Source: Amia ocellicauda
Taxonomy: Eukaryota > Chordata > Actinopteri > Amiiformes > Amiidae
Direction: 5' to 3'
Assembly (NCBI RefSeq): GCF_036373705.1
Contig: NW_027102721.1
Location: forward strand, 62,001-126,000
DNA: 64,000 nt
Shown: positions 53,727-64,000 of the stretch, in pieces
How the letters are laid out: every line of letters starts with the position of its first letter
How positions within the stretch are numbered: the first letter of the stretch is position 1
Made by a program: the position numbers and the translations under genes
Notes under the pieces: generated by a model
What the model was told of the DNA's origin: nothing
Seen by the model: the letters and a program-made list of their open reading frames with translations, nothing else
Database searches by the model: none

Positions 53727-54023
53727 GGGCTCTCGGTGAGGCCGACCCCCACTTCTTCAGTCTTTAAGTGGCACGTCGCGAGTAAGTCCTTTCCTGCGCT
53801 TCAGGCAAGCTTGCAGCCAACTGCGGACGACTTTCCTTCATCGGTGGCAGCCATCGTGCCGCAATAGAAAAGGATTGTCATGAGCAAAACTTTCAAAGTG
53901 ACCGAAAAGATCACTGCCCGTCGTGTGATGTGATTTACATGAGTTACCAGAAACGTTCATGGACATATGTATATAAGTAAGGATTTAATCACAGATAGAG
54001 AGAGAGAAAATGCACCATACAGG

Positions 54024-54204
54024 AGTAGATAGTAGGGTTTTTTGGGCGCGGCCTATTTTGTTATGACGTATGCCCTAAGCTTATTAATATTCCTACGTCA
54101 TAATTGGGGGGCGTGATTTTAGAGTTATTTCCTTAATTATTCCTACGTCATATCCGTCAGAAAGTGTACACCCCTAAAACCCTGAACAACAAGGCCACCC
54201 ATAA
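54024..54204 (+). repeat. Polinton 3 left terminal inverted repeat
   Basis: 181 bp matching the left repeats of Polintons 1 and 2; its partner is beyond the edge. Confidence 0.9.
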
Positions 54205-55578
54205 CCGGTTGTTCTTGTTGTTCTTGTTGGTCAACTGTAGAGTGTGAATGGGTCGGCTCTTCCTGTAGTGGTTGGGGGTCTTTTTTAAATATACATGTAA
54301 GGGGCCCAGGTCTTAACAATGCCATTTTGAATAGTGCGTTTATCATATTCACACTGTCTCTGTCTCTGTCTCTGTCTGTCTCTCTCTCTCTGTCTCTCTC
54401 GCCCAAGCATTTTATAAGATCAACAAGTTCTGTTGTCTGTAATGGTCCCAGGTCTTAACAATGCCATTTTGAATAGTGCGTTTATCATATTCACACTGGC
54501 TCTGTCTCTGTCTGTCTCTATATCTCTCTCTCTCGCCCAATCATTTTATAAGATCAACAAGTTCTGTTGTCTGTAATGGTCACAGGTCCTAACAATTCCT
54601 GTTTTGCATAGGGTACTTATGTTAACCCCAATGTATATGGCTCTGTCTCTCCCCTCAAATTTAATTAAAAATAAAATTTAAAAAAAGAGAGTGTGTGTGT
54701 GTGTGGGTGTTTGTCGGTATAGGTTAATTGTTTTTGTAAAAAAAAAAAAAAAAAAAAAAAAGCTGTGGTTATATTTTATCTCACACATAATGTGTTCATT
54801 CGTTTTACTTAAATACATTCTAGGGTCTTAAAGCTCATAAGAGTTAGACTTAAGATAAGGATATGTTTTTAAGGTATTTTAGCAGGCTCAATCCCTGATG
54901 ATAAGGAATCATTTAAAAAATAAAAACAACTGATCACTCAATGCTAAATAGATCACAACACTCAAGGCTAAATCACTCACACCACGGGGGACGGGGGTGG
55001 GCTCAGACAAACGTAGGCATGGCGTGTGGTCTCAAAACATTCAGAATACTTTTAAACTATATAATTTATAAGCTTTGTAAAATAAACCCAAATATCTCTT
55101 TTGTGGGGATAAACGCTGTTCTGAGTAGTTTGTGACTTGTTTAATACCAAACAAAGCATCGCTATTAAAAAAAAAAAAAAATCACTGGAAAAGCGCTACT
55201 TATTTTAGATCTTTATAGTTATTTTCTTGGCTCAGGTTGTTTTTTAGCGCGTATAAAGGCCTGAAATATTCTTAGTGTTTATTGACTATAGGTCTTGATG
55301 CTTAAAAATGTTTTTTTGAGAGACCAAAAGGTTCTAATAAAAGTTTAGAGTAGAGAGGAGAGAGATCGTCGCCATCTTGGTTTCTATTTGAAATTGATGC
55401 AGGGTCATTTTATTGGTTGGTTTTGATATGTTAATTGGTAACAGGACGGCACAAAGGCCAGCCCAGAACAATGCCTTACAAGCAGATCCGGCATCCGGCC
55501 ATCAGTATAAGTATGAAGGTCTGGTCTTCAGCTCGACAGACTCATACTGACCTTTCGATTTAAGCCTAAAGATCAACA
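54205..55578. promoter_or_regulatory. Polinton 3 left non-coding region
   Basis: Same repeat, poly(A) and TATA layout as 8026-9377; the CT microsatellite length matches Polinton 2 more than Polinton 1. Confidence 0.55.
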
Positions 55579-57614
55579 ATGTCCGGAAACAACATCAACG
55601 ACTTCGATTTAAACGAGTTTTTAGGTAAGTCTTCAGATTATTTTCATTGACTCAGAGCGGGTTGTGGGCATGTATTGTAAATAAGGTTATAACATCTGTT
55701 TTAAGTTCTGTAAAATTATTTTTCAGCCAGTCAACAGGAGTTAATTCCCAACGCTGAGGAGATCATCTGGAACAACGACGGTAAGATTTTTGTGTTTGCG
55801 CTCAAGGGTTCTTATGTATGGGTGTGTGGTTGTGTTTTGAAGCGGCTCATTAGAGTTATGAAAACGTTTTAATATATATTAATGGCGGTCTCTTTAATTA
55901 CACAGAAACTATCGAAAGGCCTGTGATTAATGTCTCCGAGGATCAACCAAGAGAAGTGGTTGTCCCTAGACAGGCTGTCTGCCGACCGGGTAAGAACTAA
56001 ACCCCTGTTTGTTTGTATAACGTTTCTGTAAGATGTTTGAGGCCCGTCTTGTTAATTTAAAAAAATATCCTTTCTAACAGTATTAAGAAACGTGGTTCGA
56101 GACAACGAAAGGCCTTCCACAGCGAGGGCTTGTTTAGTTTTACCTTCGAGAACCGTAACCTTTCAAGAATCTGAAAGGCCGTCAGCCCCTGTATCTGATA
56201 GCGGTGAGTATATATCTGCCGCTTGTAAGAGGTTAAAGCTTTTTATAAAGCGGGGTGGTTAAAGGTTAAACATGTCTCTTACCTTCACAGAAGTGCAAAA
56301 AGCTAAACCAGCTGAAAAACATAAGAAACGATTATTCTTTGGAGGTAAGTAAGATCTTTCAAACTTTAATGTTTTTAAAAGGGTTTTGTTTGCCCGTTGA
56401 GGGCTAATATTTAAGCGAGGGGTGCCCATTTCCTGTAGGTCTTGGGGGTTCTGGGAAAGATCTTTAGAAGTCCGGACAGGTCTAGGCTTGTTTCTGGGGC
56501 ATGTGTTTAGAAATGACCGATTGCCCGACCGTCTGGTTAGGAAGTAAAGCTGTCCGAAAGGTTTTAGTAAGTTGTTTGGCTTATCTCCCGCAATTATACT
56601 TCTGTTTTAAAGTGGCTGTAGGAAAAGGCTTGAAGGTGTTCATTGTATTTAATATTTAAACAGATCGTGAAAACGTTTGTGAAACAGGAAGTCCCGGGAT
56701 CAGGAAGCGTTTACACTTGGAAGGTTCATTTAAAAATGAAATGTGGTGTGTGTGTGTATAAAAAGTGTTTTATTAACAATATTACATTTAAGAAACAGTT
56801 TATTTACAGAGGCTTCTCTGTTTTACATTTATTATCAAGTCCTAATAAATATATTGTCTGTAAATAATAAGGCGTTGTAGTGAATGTCTAAGCCTATTTT
56901 CAAAGGTCTAAAAAAGCTAAAGGTTTTGAAGGTCCTGGACATGTTGTTTTAAGTTTGATTTCTGTCGCCGTTTAAAGATGTAAATGTAATGTATATTTTT
57001 ATTCTTCCCAAGACTCTTGGGATAGTCATTCTGTGGATGAGCTATTGAGGACAATTACCCCGTCTAAGTGGGATCAAACATCTTCCCCGGAGAGATCACC
57101 GAGAGGATCCCCCACGGTGGTCTTGGAGACCCCCCAACATCTACTCAGGCCACAGCCTTCTGGGGGTAATTCAACAATCCAGATTCAGCCCGCCGCATTG
57201 TCGGGCGGAACAAATACAGGCAACCAACAACCTCAGGGGTCGCCGTCAGTCAGGGTTGACACACCACCCAACGACGGACTGGTTTCAACATCGTCCCCCC
57301 AGCCCCGTTTCTTGGCTACAGAAACGCTGAACAGTACACCGCGATTGGCCAGGGTGTCACCGCAAAGGCCTTCTTGGTCTCCGTCCATGAGTATACGCTC
57401 GCTCCCTGCCTCCTTCGACCGAGATTTACCGGAGCGACCATCCTTTGCAGCTGAGCCAGGACACCATCCCCCGGAGCTACTTCCTGAAGGTCGGCATGAG
57501 TTGCTACATACCTTGTTACTAAATCAAAGACTTGTGTTAGTGGGGCAAAACCTTGTGATAGAGAGCCAAAACACCCTTATTAATACCCTTACTAACGAAT
57601 TGTACCGTATTTAA
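55579..57614 (+). CDS. Polinton 3 spliced gene of unknown function
   Basis: Counterpart of 9378-11413 with the same splice-site layout. Confidence 0.58.
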
Positions 57615-57677
57615 TGTTTTAATAGATACAAAACGCCTTACTATTGTGGGTTGTTGGAAAAATAAAAAATAAAAAAA

Positions 57678-57881
57678 ATGTCCGGACTTGGTAAAAGAAC
57701 TCACAAACTAAAGGATTATGAACAAGTTAGGGCCCCAAAAAGACCTTCCCGAGAGAACACCCTCGGCCCTGTTGTGAACTCCTCTGATGTCCCAATGAAC
57801 CAGGAACTATTACAAATGATAAATGATTTAAATAACCCCCAATCACCACCGATAGAATGTGAATTACCAGACTTACCGTGA
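57678..57881 (+). CDS. Polinton 3 small ORF, 67 aa
   Basis: Identical in protein sequence to the ORF at 11477. Confidence 0.5.
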   Translation: MSGLGKRTHKLKDYEQVRAPKRPSRENTLGPVVNSSDVPMNQELLQMINDLNNPQSPPIECELPDLP

Positions 57882-57898
57882 ACCCCGACCTTTTACAG

Positions 57899-60800
57899 AT
57901 GGTCAATGATCTAAATAACCACCTCCCAACGGTAGCGCTTATAGAGGTTCAACCCCTAGTTCACCCCGATTTGTTTGAAATGGTGGAGGCTTTGGAGACG
58001 CTACCCCGACCAAATTCTGCCCCTATTATAAATTTGAGACAATTAGAACACAGTACGGCGGCAGAAGCAGCCGTCACTATAGAGGAGGGTCTTGACATTA
58101 ACCGGGTGGATATCTTTGAAGGACTTTTACAGGCTTTAAATGAGCCTCCTCAAAAAGGGGGTTTTGTAGATGTCAGCGGTGGGGGTGTTCGGAATGTGGA
58201 GGGTTCTGAGACTGATAAGGCTGTGGATAACATGCTCTGTGAGAATGTAGGGGTTGAAGGCTTTGTTCAAAATGATGATGTGTCCAAAAGTACCAGTGAT
58301 CCCGTGATTATAGATAGACCGGCCTATAACAATTTTGAAATGATTCAGCGTTTTAATTTTGCAGAACTTTTAAATTGTGACAATTATGCAGAAATATTTG
58401 TCAACATACACGAGGCCTTGCAAAACATGCTTGAACAGGTTGCTGAAAGGGTCAGACCTCGAGATGTTGTACAGTTAGAACTCAGAGGGGATGATTTGTT
58501 TAGCAACCTATCTGTAATGCTGAGTGGAGATAATTTAGATGTTGATGAATTTCTGGCTAAAATCGAAGCGTTATTGCAAAGTAACGCATCCATCTTAGCT
58601 GATGAAAGTCTGTCTCTGGTAATGAATGTGGTTCCTAACCCTGAGGGTGGGGCGCTTAGAAGACTGTCGAAATGCTTGAAGAACGACATAATTAGGAACA
58701 AGCTCAGGCAATTAGTGGTGAGTTCCAATGGGGACAATAAGCTCTGTTTTGCTTACAGTTTAATAAAACTACTCACCCCCGACATGCCTGAACCCCAAGC
58801 TATGCAAGAGGCTTTAATGCTTCATCAGAGGGCCGGCTTAAACTCTCAACAGATGGTTGCCTTTTCAGACATTGCCATGTTTGAGGAGTTGTTGTCTTTA
58901 AAAATTGTTGTGTGGTACCGTTGTGAGGTAAAGGAAGTATTTGTGAAATTTCAGACACATCCTGAAACCCATACACAGACACTGTTTCTCTTCCTAAGTG
59001 ATAGTCATTACTTTGGAATAAAGAGTTTGACGGCTTTTTTGGGTTGTTCGTATGTTTGTCATTGGTGTTATAAGGCCTTCAATGATAAGCTTAAGCACCG
59101 CTGTGACGGTTACTGTAACGTCTGTTTCAATCCGCAATGTCGTAAGGGTTTGGCCCCTACCATCCGATGTAAAGATTGCTTAAGGATTTGTCTCTCCGCG
59201 TTCTGTTTTTCCGAACATAAGGTGCAGAGGGCCGCTGCTGAGGGGGTTAAAAAACGGAGTTATTGTGATCAAACTAAATATTGCCCGCAGTGTTGCCTCC
59301 AGTACCGTTTTCATGAGGTTAAACCACACAAATGTCTGGAACCGAGATGTAGGATCTGTAATGCGGATTTAACCCCGGGGTCTGAACACCAGTGCTTTAT
59401 TCAGCCGGTTAAAAAGGAGCCGCCGCACAACCGGTATGTCTTTTTTGATTTTGAATGCCGGCAAGAAAACGGGGTCCATGTTGCTAATTATATACACTGT
59501 ATTGACATGTTGGATTGTGAGTGGTCAGCTAGCGGTGAGAGTTGTGTCAGGGATTTCTTTACGCGGTATCGCGGTCCAAAATACCTCAATTACACATTTA
59601 TTGCCCACAATGCTAAGGGTTATGATTCTTACATATTGATGAAGTATCTGGTGGAAAATGGGGTGACCCCAAAAATAATAGCTCAGGGTAGCAAGATCAT
59701 GTGTTTCACCAACGAGGCTTTCAACCAACGTTACATAGACTCGTTAAATTTCCTCCCCATGAAATTGAGCGCTTTGCCTAAAGCTCTGGGTTTTGAGGCT
59801 CAGAAGAAAGGTTGGTTCTGCCATTTTTTTAATACTAAGGACACTCAAAATTATCGAGGGTCCTACCCGCCCGCCTCTTATTATGGGGTTGATACTATGA
59901 TGTCTCATGAGAGGGAGGAATTCTTTAAATGGTACAATACGGTTAAGGGGGGTGTTTTTGATTTCCGAGAAGAGATGGCCGCTTATTGTAAAAATGATGT
60001 GGAGATCCTTAAAGAAGCCTGTTTGCGTTTCCGCACCGAGGTTATCAACACGTCGGGTCTCGACCCTTTGCAAAGTGTGACCATAGCGTCTCTCTGCATG
60101 AAAATGTATCGATCCAATTTCTTGCAGAAAAACACTATAGCGGACACCACTTCTGACAACTATCGTGCTAGACAAAAGAACTTTTCGACTGTCTCCATAC
60201 AGTGGCTGGAATATCTGAGTGCCCGGGATAACATCTTCATCAGACATGCTTTAAATCAAGGGGAAGTCAAAATGGGTCCTTACTACTTAGACGGTTTTAG
60301 CGACGTGTCCGGGCGGCGTACCGCTTATGAGTTTGCTGGTTGTATTTACCATGGCTGTCCTCAGTGCTTCGACCCAAACACCTTTAACCCCGTAACACAA
60401 AAACTCTGCGGTGATATGTACTATGATTTCCAGGAACGAATTGAAACTTTAAAAAACACCTATGGTTTGAATGTACTGGTGATTTGGGAACACGCGTGGA
60501 CGACCCTGAAGCAACAGGATGTGGAGGTACAACGGTTTATGGAAACCTTGGACTTTCCTGAACGTCTAGAGCCCAGGGATGCGTTATTTGGGGGTCGTAC
60601 CAACGCCCTCTGTTTACATTATGAGGTAAAGGAGGGTGAGAGAGTAGATTACTATGATTTCACCAGTCTGTACCCTTATGTCAACAAGACCAAAATGTAC
60701 CCGGTGGGGCATCCAACCATTGTTTATCGTGACTTTCTCGAAATCGGACAGTACTTTGGTTTGATCAAAGTCACCATGTACCCTCCTCGTGAGCTGTTCC

Positions 60801-61912
60801 TACCCGTGTTGCCTTACAGGTGTTCGGGAAAATTGATGTTCCCTCTGTGTAGAACGTGTGTGGAAACTGAAAATCAAAATACCTCTTGTCTGCACAGTGA
60901 TGACGAGAGAGCGCTGACGGGTGTCTGGTGTAGCATTGAGCTTGACAAGGCGGTGGAGAAAGGTTACAGAGTTGGTAAGGTGTATGAGGTTTGGCATTTT
61001 TCTGAAAAATCTGATACTCTTTTTGCTGAGTACATTATGACCCATCTGAAAGGGAAACAGGAGGCATCGGGCTATCCCTCATGGTGTGTTGACTCCGCTG
61101 CCAAAGAGCGGTACGTTCAGCAATATTTTGAAAAGGAAGGGATCCGTCTAGAGCCGGGGAACATAACTGTAAACCCCGCCAAGAGACAAATGTCCAAACT
61201 GATTTTAAACAGTCTGTGGGGTAAGTTTGGGGAAAGAAATAACCGTCTAAACACAACCTTGATTAAAACCCCTGAACAGTTTATAGAATTTATCTTTTCC
61301 AAACAACATGCAGTATCACACTTTCAATTCTTAAATGACCACGTGGCACAGGTCCAGTGGAGGGCCCCTAAAGATTTCCCCACCAAACAGGGAAACGTTA
61401 ATGTTTTCATAGCGGTTTTTACCACGGCTTACGCCCGGCTTGAACTGTACAACTTAATGGATCAGCTGCAGGAACGCACGCTCTATCATGATACTGACTC
61501 TGTAATCTTTGTCACCAGGCCAGGGGATTGGGTCCCTCCCCTCGGGGACTACCTTGGGGAGTTAACGAGCGAGCTAGATCCTCAGGACCACATAGTGGAG
61601 TTTGTTTCAGGGGGTCCTAAGACTTACGCATACAGAACGGCTGCGGGTAAGACCTGTATGAAAGTTAAGGGTTTCACTCTGAACCATTGTAACAACAAGC
61701 TCATTAACATCAAGTCTCTGACGACCCTGGTACAAAGTTTTGTAACCGAGAAAGACGCGCCTCCTCGCGAGATTATTACAGCCGGAAATCAGATCTATCA
61801 CAATAAAAAGGGGTACACATTGGAAAATAGATCACTAAACAAACGGTTAAGGGTGGTGTACAATAAAAGAGTGTTGAAGACTGATTATACCACTCTGCCT
61901 TATGGATATTAG
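57899..61912 (+). CDS. Polinton 3 DNA polymerase B
   Basis: Counterpart of 11698-15714 with the same exonuclease and polymerase motifs in order; near-identical throughout. Confidence 0.94.
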   Translation: MVNDLNNHLPTVALIEVQPLVHPDLFEMVEALETLPRPNSAPIINLRQLEHSTAAEAAVTIEEGLDINRVDIFEGLLQALNEPPQKGGFVDVSGGGVRNVEGSETDKAVDNMLCENVGVEGFVQNDDVSKSTSDPVIIDRPAYNNFEMIQRFNFAELLNCDNYAEIFVNIHEALQNMLEQVAERVRPRDVVQLELRGDDLFSNLSVMLSGDNLDVDEFLAKIEALLQSNASILADESLSLVMNVVPNPEGGALRRLSKCLKNDIIRNKLRQLVVSSNGDNKLCFAYSLIKLLTPDMPEPQAMQEALMLHQRAGLNSQQMVAFSDIAMFEELLSLKIVVWYRCEVKEVFVKFQTHPETHTQTLFLFLSDSHYFGIKSLTAFLGCSYVCHWCYKAFNDKLKHRCDGYCNVCFNPQCRKGLAPTIRCKDCLRICLSAFCFSEHKVQRAAAEGVKKRSYCDQTKYCPQCCLQYRFHEVKPHKCLEPRCRICNADLTPGSEHQCFIQPVKKEPPHNRYVFFDFECRQENGVHVANYIHCIDMLDCEWSASGESCVRDFFTRYRGPKYLNYTFIAHNAKGYDSYILMKYLVENGVTPKIIAQGSKIMCFTNEAFNQRYIDSLNFLPMKLSALPKALGFEAQKKGWFCHFFNTKDTQNYRGSYPPASYYGVDTMMSHEREEFFKWYNTVKGGVFDFREEMAAYCKNDVEILKEACLRFRTEVINTSGLDPLQSVTIASLCMKMYRSNFLQKNTIADTTSDNYRARQKNFSTVSIQWLEYLSARDNIFIRHALNQGEVKMGPYYLDGFSDVSGRRTAYEFAGCIYHGCPQCFDPNTFNPVTQKLCGDMYYDFQERIETLKNTYGLNVLVIWEHAWTTLKQQDVEVQRFMETLDFPERLEPRDALFGGRTNALCLHYEVKEGERVDYYDFTSLYPYVNKTKMYPVGHPTIVYRDFLEIGQYFGLIKVTMYPPRELFLPVLPYRCSGKLMFPLCRTCVETENQNTSCLHSDDERALTGVWCSIELDKAVEKGYRVGKVYEVWHFSEKSDTLFAEYIMTHLKGKQEASGYPSWCVDSAAKERYVQQYFEKEGIRLEPGNITVNPAKRQMSKLILNSLWGKFGERNNRLNTTLIKTPEQFIEFIFSKQHAVSHFQFLNDHVAQVQWRAPKDFPTKQGNVNVFIAVFTTAYARLELYNLMDQLQERTLYHDTDSVIFVTRPGDWVPPLGDYLGELTSELDPQDHIVEFVSGGPKTYAYRTAAGKTCMKVKGFTLNHCNNKLINIKSLTTLVQSFVTEKDAPPREIITAGNQIYHNKKGYTLENRSLNKRLRVVYNKRVLKTDYTTLPYGY

Positions 61913-62573
61913 CAGTGGTTTTGATAACAGACTTCAACACCCTTTCTCCTGTATTATAGCCGGTCCCTCCAATTCGGGTAAGAGCTATCTTATAAAGAAC
62001 ATCATAGAAGATGTGGACGCAACCGTGTCCCAAGCTCTTGACAACATAGTGTGGTGTTACTCTTGCTGGCAACCTCTCTACGATGATTTGGCATCAAAAA
62101 AAAATAATCTGAAATTTGTGCAAGGTCTCCCCGCCTCGTTGTGTGACGATGACCTGTTCCCGCCCGGACAAACTAATCTAGTGATCCTTGATGACCTGAT
62201 GGAGCAGGCCGGTGACAACAGTGAAGTGGAAAAAGCTTTCACAAAGTACACTCATCATAGGAATTTAAGTATTATTTATTTAGTTCAAAATCTATTTTTT
62301 CAAGGTAAAAAAAGCCGCACTATTAATTTAAATGCCAATTATATAATTCTTTTTAAAAACCCCAGAGATAAACTACAGGTCACCGTCTTGGCTCGTCAAA
62401 TGTACCCTAACCAGACCAAATTCTTTTTGGAGGCATTTGAGGATGCCACCAAAAAACCCTACGGGTACTTGATTGTGGACTTAAAAGCACAAACCCCAGA
62501 AGACTTTCGCCTCAGAACAGGTTTGTGCCCGCCCGATTGGCCGGCAGTGTATGTGCTAAAGAAAAGGAAATAA
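61902..62573 (+). CDS. Polinton 3 packaging ATPase
   Basis: Counterpart of 15704-16375 with Walker A GPSNSGKS and Walker B LVILDD. Confidence 0.92.
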   Translation: MDISSGFDNRLQHPFSCIIAGPSNSGKSYLIKNIIEDVDATVSQALDNIVWCYSCWQPLYDDLASKKNNLKFVQGLPASLCDDDLFPPGQTNLVILDDLMEQAGDNSEVEKAFTKYTHHRNLSIIYLVQNLFFQGKKSRTINLNANYIILFKNPRDKLQVTVLARQMYPNQTKFFLEAFEDATKKPYGYLIVDLKAQTPEDFRLRTGLCPPDWPAVYVLKKRK

Positions 62574-62579
62574 ATAAGA

Positions 62580-62915
62580 ATGTCTGTTCGGATTAAAAGA
62601 AATCTGCCGCTTTTGCAAATGTTATTTGAGGGGAGCCCGCGCCATAGGAAAGCTGTGCTGGCAGGGGCCCCCTCGGATTTGATCGAGACCCTGTGTGAAA
62701 TAGCTTTTAACATCTTACGCGGTAATATACCCCTAACCCCTTCTCAACATTCTAAACTCAAAAAACAAAAAGCGGTTATCAAGATCATCGCTAATAAGAA
62801 GTATTCTATTAAAAGAAAAAGAAAGAAGATTAATCAAACCGGAGGTTTTATAGGACCGCTGTTGAGCATAGCCGTGCCTTTCCTAACCAGTCTTCTAGCT
62901 TCCAGAGTGGGTTAA
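62580..62915 (+). CDS. Polinton 3 PX-like basic protein
   Basis: Same protein sequence as the copy at 16382. Confidence 0.75.
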   Translation: MSVRIKRNLPLLQMLFEGSPRHRKAVLAGAPSDLIETLCEIAFNILRGNIPLTPSQHSKLKKQKAVIKIIANKKYSIKRKRKKINQTGGFIGPLLSIAVPFLTSLLASRVG

Positions 62916-62917
62916 TA

Positions 62918-63661
62918 ATGGAATATGCTCAGAAAATGTTTTTGATCCCTCAGGAGCAGCTTGAGAAACTGAGAAAAAATGTTGTCGGGCCAGAGCCCAT
63001 TAGACAAACGGCCGAAAACAACCTGGACTCTGAAATGAAAGCTATACTGGCCAGGGCCGATTTAAATCAGTATTCCAAAGCCCAGATGTATAGCAACACG
63101 TTACAGCGCTACCTCCGTCTGGTTAGACAGGGTGAAAAAGATCAAAACATTTTAACTTTAACCATGGCCTCTCAAGAAAATGGTTCTGGGACTGATGCGG
63201 GGGGTACGGTTGATAAAGATGTTGCGGTGCCCGAACCTGTTGAGAGTTCAGAGGGAGATGTTGTAACGGATGTTTTGAGAAACATGCCGGCCAGAAGCAA
63301 AAGACATGCAGAATATATTCTGCACAAAATGGTTCAGAAACCGCGGGTAACGACTTGGAATGAACAGGGTGAATTTGTTTTTAAAGGACAACTGATCAAA
63401 GGTTCACACATGTTTGATTTGTTGAAGAGTGTCACTAGCACTAATAAGGTACCCGATAGTCGCCGACCTGTAGGCTGGAATGCTTTCCTACAGGCGATGG
63501 CCTGTCTGAACATGCCCCAATCAACAGTCCCTAACCAGGAAACGCGACAAAAAATCCGTCTGTGTAAAGAGGTGGTGACTGATCTGACGCCGATATCTCA
63601 TTACTCTGACCGTGTTGAGCAACCCTCCTCAGGATCTATCCATCGTTGGGAAGCTTATTAA
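62918..63661 (+). CDS. Polinton 3 conserved structural-type protein, 247 aa
   Basis: Same protein sequence as the copy at 16720. Confidence 0.7.
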   Translation: MEYAQKMFLIPQEQLEKLRKNVVGPEPIRQTAENNLDSEMKAILARADLNQYSKAQMYSNTLQRYLRLVRQGEKDQNILTLTMASQENGSGTDAGGTVDKDVAVPEPVESSEGDVVTDVLRNMPARSKRHAEYILHKMVQKPRVTTWNEQGEFVFKGQLIKGSHMFDLLKSVTSTNKVPDSRRPVGWNAFLQAMACLNMPQSTVPNQETRQKIRLCKEVVTDLTPISHYSDRVEQPSSGSIHRWEAY

Positions 63662-63839
63662 TCTCATGTTTTTATTTGTCTCCCCTGTAAATAAGGAACC
63701 GACAAACAATTTTTTTATTTTTTATTTTTATTTTCAAATGTTGTACATTTATTTATAACATAACCCTGCTTTGTATAAGATTTGTGTTGAATAAAAACAA
63801 AACTAATGATTCAAAGGCTGTTTTCATTATTTTTTCACT

Positions 63840-64000
63840 TTAACACGCATGACATCTTTTAAAATCCTCACAAGAACACCCCATCTGTATACATGGCTGG
63901 CTAGGGTCGTAAGTAATTGTGTTATAAGGGGGGGTCCACAGTGTCCTGACAAACTCTGCCACTTTTTTATCATTTTGGCCTAAATCCTCACTGTACAAGG
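63840..64000 (-). CDS. Polinton 3 adenain-like protease, C-terminal end only
   Basis: Matches the end of the protease at 17642; the gene's start lies beyond the window. Confidence 0.85.
   Translation of the reverse strand, partial: LYSEDLGQNDKKVAEFVRTLWTPPYNTITYDPSQPCIQMGCSCEDFKRCHAC

Larger units (their letters stand above)
1..64000. repeat. Tandem tRNA-gene array, unit about 3.5 kb, with Polintons in alternate units
   Basis: The same roughly 3,524-bp sequence recurs head to tail through the whole window: unit A 463-3986, B 3987-7510, C 7511-27584, D 27585-31110, E 31111-50137, F 50138-53688, G from 53689. Units C, E and G are longer because each holds a Polinton; without it C is about 3.5 kb and E about 3.33 kb. 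All units share the order tRNA-Ala 5' half (-), spacer, tRNA-Glu (-), tRNA-Gln (+), split tRNA-Arg (+), spacer, tRNA-Ala 3' half (-), LTR-like insertion. Copies differ by scattered substitutions and small indels, as expected of an array homogenised by unequal exchange or gene conversion. Amplified tRNA clusters are known in vertebrates; the combination seen here is read directly from the sequence. Confidence 0.95.
54024..64000. mobile_element. Polinton (Maverick) 3, left 10 kb, continues past window
   Basis: Starts with the same AGTAGATAG terminal repeat at the same site of unit G. The left flank reads TACAGG, where Polintons 1 and 2 have CACAGG. The visible part carries the plus-strand gene set with open frames and the end of the protease gene. 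The right end and its flank are outside the window. Confidence 0.94.

Noticed and set aside
1-64000. CRISPR array or bacterial/phage origin suggested by regular repeats and virus genes
   Set aside because: The repeat unit is 3.5 kb, the tRNA genes are vertebrate-like, and introns and AATAAA signals are eukaryotic.

Overview
The window looks like nuclear DNA of a vertebrate, probably a fish, amphibian, reptile or shark. The tRNA genes are close to or identical with vertebrate sequences. The mobile DNA is of Polinton (Maverick) type, and one Polinton gene carries GT-AG introns. I cannot name the species.

The host backbone is a head-to-tail tandem array with a unit of about 3,524 bp. Counting from one LTR/tRNA-Ala junction to the next, the units run 463-3986, 3987-7510, 7511-27584, 27585-31110, 31111-50137, 50138-53688 and 53689 to beyond the edge. 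Each unit was built around four tRNA genes: tRNA-Glu(CTC) on the minus strand, tRNA-Gln(CTG) on the plus strand, tRNA-Arg(TCG) on the plus strand and tRNA-Ala(AGC) on the minus strand. Glu and Gln are still continuous. Arg is split into two halves by about 586 bp. Ala is split inside its anticodon loop by a 1.83-kb LTR-like insertion flanked by a 4-bp duplication (ATGC). Both splits recur in every unit, so they predate the amplification of the array.

Every second unit also carries a Polinton, at exactly the same nucleotide, about 34 bp beyond the 3' end of tRNA-Glu. Polinton 1 is 7845-24398, Polinton 2 is 31445-47143, and Polinton 3 starts at 54024 and runs off the window. Elements 1 and 2 have terminal inverted repeats of about 170-181 bp beginning AGTAGATAG and a 6-bp target duplication (CACAGG). 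The result is a higher-order repeat of roughly 23 kb: one Polinton-bearing unit plus one empty unit.

Each Polinton has the standard parts. On the plus strand are a spliced gene of unknown function, a small ORF, protein-primed DNA polymerase B, a packaging ATPase and two small virion-type proteins. On the minus strand, facing them, are a cysteine protease, major capsid protein, basic core-like protein, minor capsid (penton) protein, chromodomain integrase and three accessory genes. One accessory protein has a possible Bcl-2-like segment and another has a Cys/His cluster. Both gene sets converge on a shared polyadenylation region. Polinton 1 looks structurally whole, Polinton 2 is broken in its capsid and integrase region (at least two breaks), and Polinton 3 is only partly visible. 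The copies are nearly identical, so they are young or have been homogenised together with the array.
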